A stretch of 64,000 nucleotides of DNA from UBA10649 sp963755335 (lineage in GTDB: Bacteria > Actinomycetota > Actinomycetes > S36-B12): assembly GCA_963755335.1 (NCBI GenBank), contig CAVWJW010000008.1:186001-250000 (forward strand), given 5' to 3'. The first letter of the stretch is position 1. Each line of letters starts with the position of its first letter. Position numbers and translations under genes: made by a program. Positions 63,872 to 64,000 of the stretch are shown piece after piece. Below the pieces are notes generated by a model, which saw only the letters and a program-made list of their open reading frames with translations, did not search any database and had not been told where the DNA came from.

Positions 63872-64000
63872 TAGCCCTTGCCGGGGTGGACCGCGCCGCA
63901 CTGCGGGCAGGTTCGAGCGTTCACGTCGGAGTAGAAGGCCTCGAAGACCGGCGGAAGGTCGACCACGATGTCGCTGACCTGCAGTTCGACGTCGTGGATC
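63872..64000 (-). CDS. 3-hydroxyanthranilate 3,4-dioxygenase, C-terminal part
   Basis: Only the last about 42 residues lie in the window; the frame is open to the right edge. The end reads VVDLPPVFEAFYSD and then ARTCPQCGAVHPGKG, the short rubredoxin-like iron site with CxxC found at the C-terminus of bacterial 3-hydroxyanthranilate dioxygenases. Its stop is four bases before the start of the ACMSD-like gene, which uses its product. Identification rests on this short motif plus the neighbour. Confidence 0.65.

Overview
The window is high-GC DNA from an actinobacterium, most likely class Actinomycetia. It carries two mycothiol genes (mshA, mshD), senX3/regX3, carD next to an lpqE-like lipoprotein, DUF4032, DUF2516, a CYTH-CHAD protein beside ppk1, and the actinobacterial glgA/glgC pair. 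The genus cannot be read from the sequence. Coding is very dense, with no gene-free stretch over 300 bases. There are many 4-bp ATGA/GTGA overlaps and overlapping convergent gene ends. I see no insertion sequence, prophage, CRISPR array or origin.

Layout. 1-16.2 kb is metabolic: a ROK protein end, aldose epimerase, oxidoreductases, an L,D-transpeptidase, a TPP enzyme beside an unrecognised Rossmann protein, a PLP decarboxylase, two DUF202 proteins, a CoA-transferase, a drug/metabolite transporter and divergent glgA/glgC. 16.2-23.3 kb (minus strand) is one likely operon: response regulator, mshD, ppk1, CYTH-CHAD, mutT1-like, lipoprotein. 23.3-31.4 kb holds a hydrolase, a thioredoxin/DUF4395 pair, nitrobindin-Fur-YgfZ, dtd, asparaginase, an XRE regulator with a repeat protein and DUF2516, a macro-domain protein and an AlaX-like editor. 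31.5-42.1 kb is a conserved core: gpmA, YbjN, mshA, phoU, senX3-regX3, lpqE, carD, ispD, ispF, a PPOX protein, cysS and rlmB. 42.1-44.6 kb is a CPA2 antiporter plus DUF4032. 44.6-57.5 kb looks like an amine/amino-acid use cluster: LacI regulator, PuuD-like amidotransferase, SDR, aldehyde dehydrogenase, glutamine-synthetase-like ligase, an ABC transporter, a choline-kinase-like kinase, an APC permease and a dimethylglycine-dehydrogenase-like flavoenzyme. 57.6-61.3 kb is a tightly coupled deoxy-sugar operon (SDR, rhamnulokinase, class II aldolase, SDR). The end holds a diguanylate cyclase, tRNA-Thr(TGT), a DUF1801 protein and two genes of the 3-hydroxyanthranilate pathway.

Two features run across the whole window. 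First, about 42 reading-frame breaks interrupt 17 otherwise good genes, including cysS and rlmB. Nearly all are repaired by removing one base, and gene lengths become whole codons once the inferred changes are made. This points to insertion-type sequencing or assembly error rather than decay, and affected genes are annotated over their full extent. Second, at least 15 genes have a TANNNT hexamer ending 6-8 bases before an ATG or GTG with no Shine-Dalgarno sequence. This is the signature of leaderless transcription, and it decides several start codons here.

The most unusual non-coding element is a 62-bp near-perfect palindrome at 47255-47316 beside a G-quadruplex motif, inside the amine-cluster operon.
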